A stretch of DNA of 64,000 bases from Azohydromonas caseinilytica (GTDB lineage: Bacteria > Pseudomonadota > Gammaproteobacteria > Burkholderiales > Burkholderiaceae_C), in the NCBI RefSeq assembly GCF_012927045.1, contig NZ_JABBFW010000005.1:62001-126000 (forward strand), read 5' to 3'. Each line of letters starts with the position of its first letter. The stretch's first letter is position 1. Positions 63,869 through 64,000 of the stretch are shown here, in pieces. Both the position numbers and the translations under genes were made by a program. The notes beneath the pieces were generated by a model that searched no databases, had not been told where the DNA came from, and saw only the letters and a list, made by a program, of their open reading frames with translations.

Positions 63869-64000
63869 ATGGGAGCCGCCAAGTCCTTGCCCATCCAGTC
63901 CGGCCGCGGGGTCGGCGTGCTGCGCCAGCTGGTGCGGCTGCTGGGGCTGCTGGTGATCTGCATGCTGTCGCTGCAGCTCTACTTCGTCGGCCGCGTGGCG
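63869..64000 (+). CDS. mtgA: Start of a membrane protein, probably monofunctional transglycosylase MtgA (partial)
   Basis: Only 44 residues are inside the window: a basic N-terminus and one membrane segment (LLGLLVICMLSLQLYFVGRVA). The length and the LQLYFVGRVA pattern fit the MtgA anchor, and mtgA follows aroE in related genomes. The catalytic domain is outside the window, so the identity rests on context. It begins 13 bases after aroE. Confidence 0.6.
   Translation, partial: MGAAKSLPIQSGRGVGVLRQLVRLLGLLVICMLSLQLYFVGRVA

Noticed and set aside
1-64000. CRISPR array, tRNA, rRNA, prophage or transposase genes
   Set aside because: No direct-repeat array, no cloverleaf or rRNA segment and no integrase or transposase domain were seen on either strand.

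Overview
The window is very GC-rich DNA (about 70% GC in most genes) from a Burkholderiales betaproteobacterium, most likely a member of the Comamonadaceae or a close relative. The evidence is gene order and protein families: the coxB-coxA-small assembly protein-ctaG-DUF2970-coxC-DUF2909-SURF1-ctaA-ctaB-sco block ending at rpoH, the yqgE-ruvX-pyrR-pyrB-pyrX block, and the hemL-thiD-rubredoxin-pilGHIJ-chpA block are all typical of that order. I count 65 protein genes, two of them cut by the window ends, and they are packed tightly. No stretch above 300 bases lacks a gene. I saw no tRNA, rRNA, CRISPR array, phage or insertion sequence.

Region 1 (1-11300) is mostly housekeeping. It holds an unrecognised gene of atypical composition cut by the window edge, a PilZ protein, an enoyl-CoA hydratase, DUF3108, an M61 peptidase, DUF3429, dsbC, a UbiH-type hydroxylase, a MOSC protein, ychF and an unrecognised 385-residue protein. 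Region 2 (11400-14350) holds an ECF sigma factor, a small putative membrane anti-sigma, a signal-peptidase-like protein with an extra membrane domain, and rpoH under a perfect CIRCE operator. Region 3 (14440-24180) is a cytochrome c oxidase structural and assembly operon on the minus strand. It covers both structural subunits and heme A synthesis (ctaA, ctaB), and copper delivery (ctaG, sco). One small DUF2909 gene lies on the opposite strand inside it.

Region 4 (24360-35570) holds a BioC-like methyltransferase divergent from comF, then trmL, and a rhodanese-grxC-secB-gpsA operon divergent from gpmA. It continues with a PRPP-synthetase paralogue and a yqgE-ruvX-pyrR-pyrB-pyrX-plsC operon, in which pyrX is a dihydroorotase homologue that has lost its metal ligands. 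Region 5 (35590-42920) has a photolyase and a three-gene RND efflux system. Region 6 (43160-54470) is a Pil-Chp chemosensory operon (pilG, pilH, pilI, pilJ, chpA) that runs five bases short of a GGDEF diguanylate cyclase gene; a rubredoxin gene precedes it. This suggests coupling of twitching or surface sensing to c-di-GMP. Region 7 (54600-64000) runs on the plus strand: thiD-like kinase, hemL, mpl, a YqiA-type esterase, an SDR, an RNB-domain RNase, a TonB-family protein, aroE and the start of mtgA.

The observations most worth a second look are the CIRCE element embedded in the rpoH promoter, the ECF sigma/membrane protein/signal-peptidase cluster, a recurring -10-like hexamer 6-8 bases before start codons (possible leaderless transcripts), the thiD-like kinase with GAGE in place of the usual GTGC motif, the metal-site-less PyrX, and the GGDEF gene joined to the Pil-Chp operon. 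I did not find a clearly new multi-gene system such as a defence island. The window is mainly conserved chromosomal backbone.
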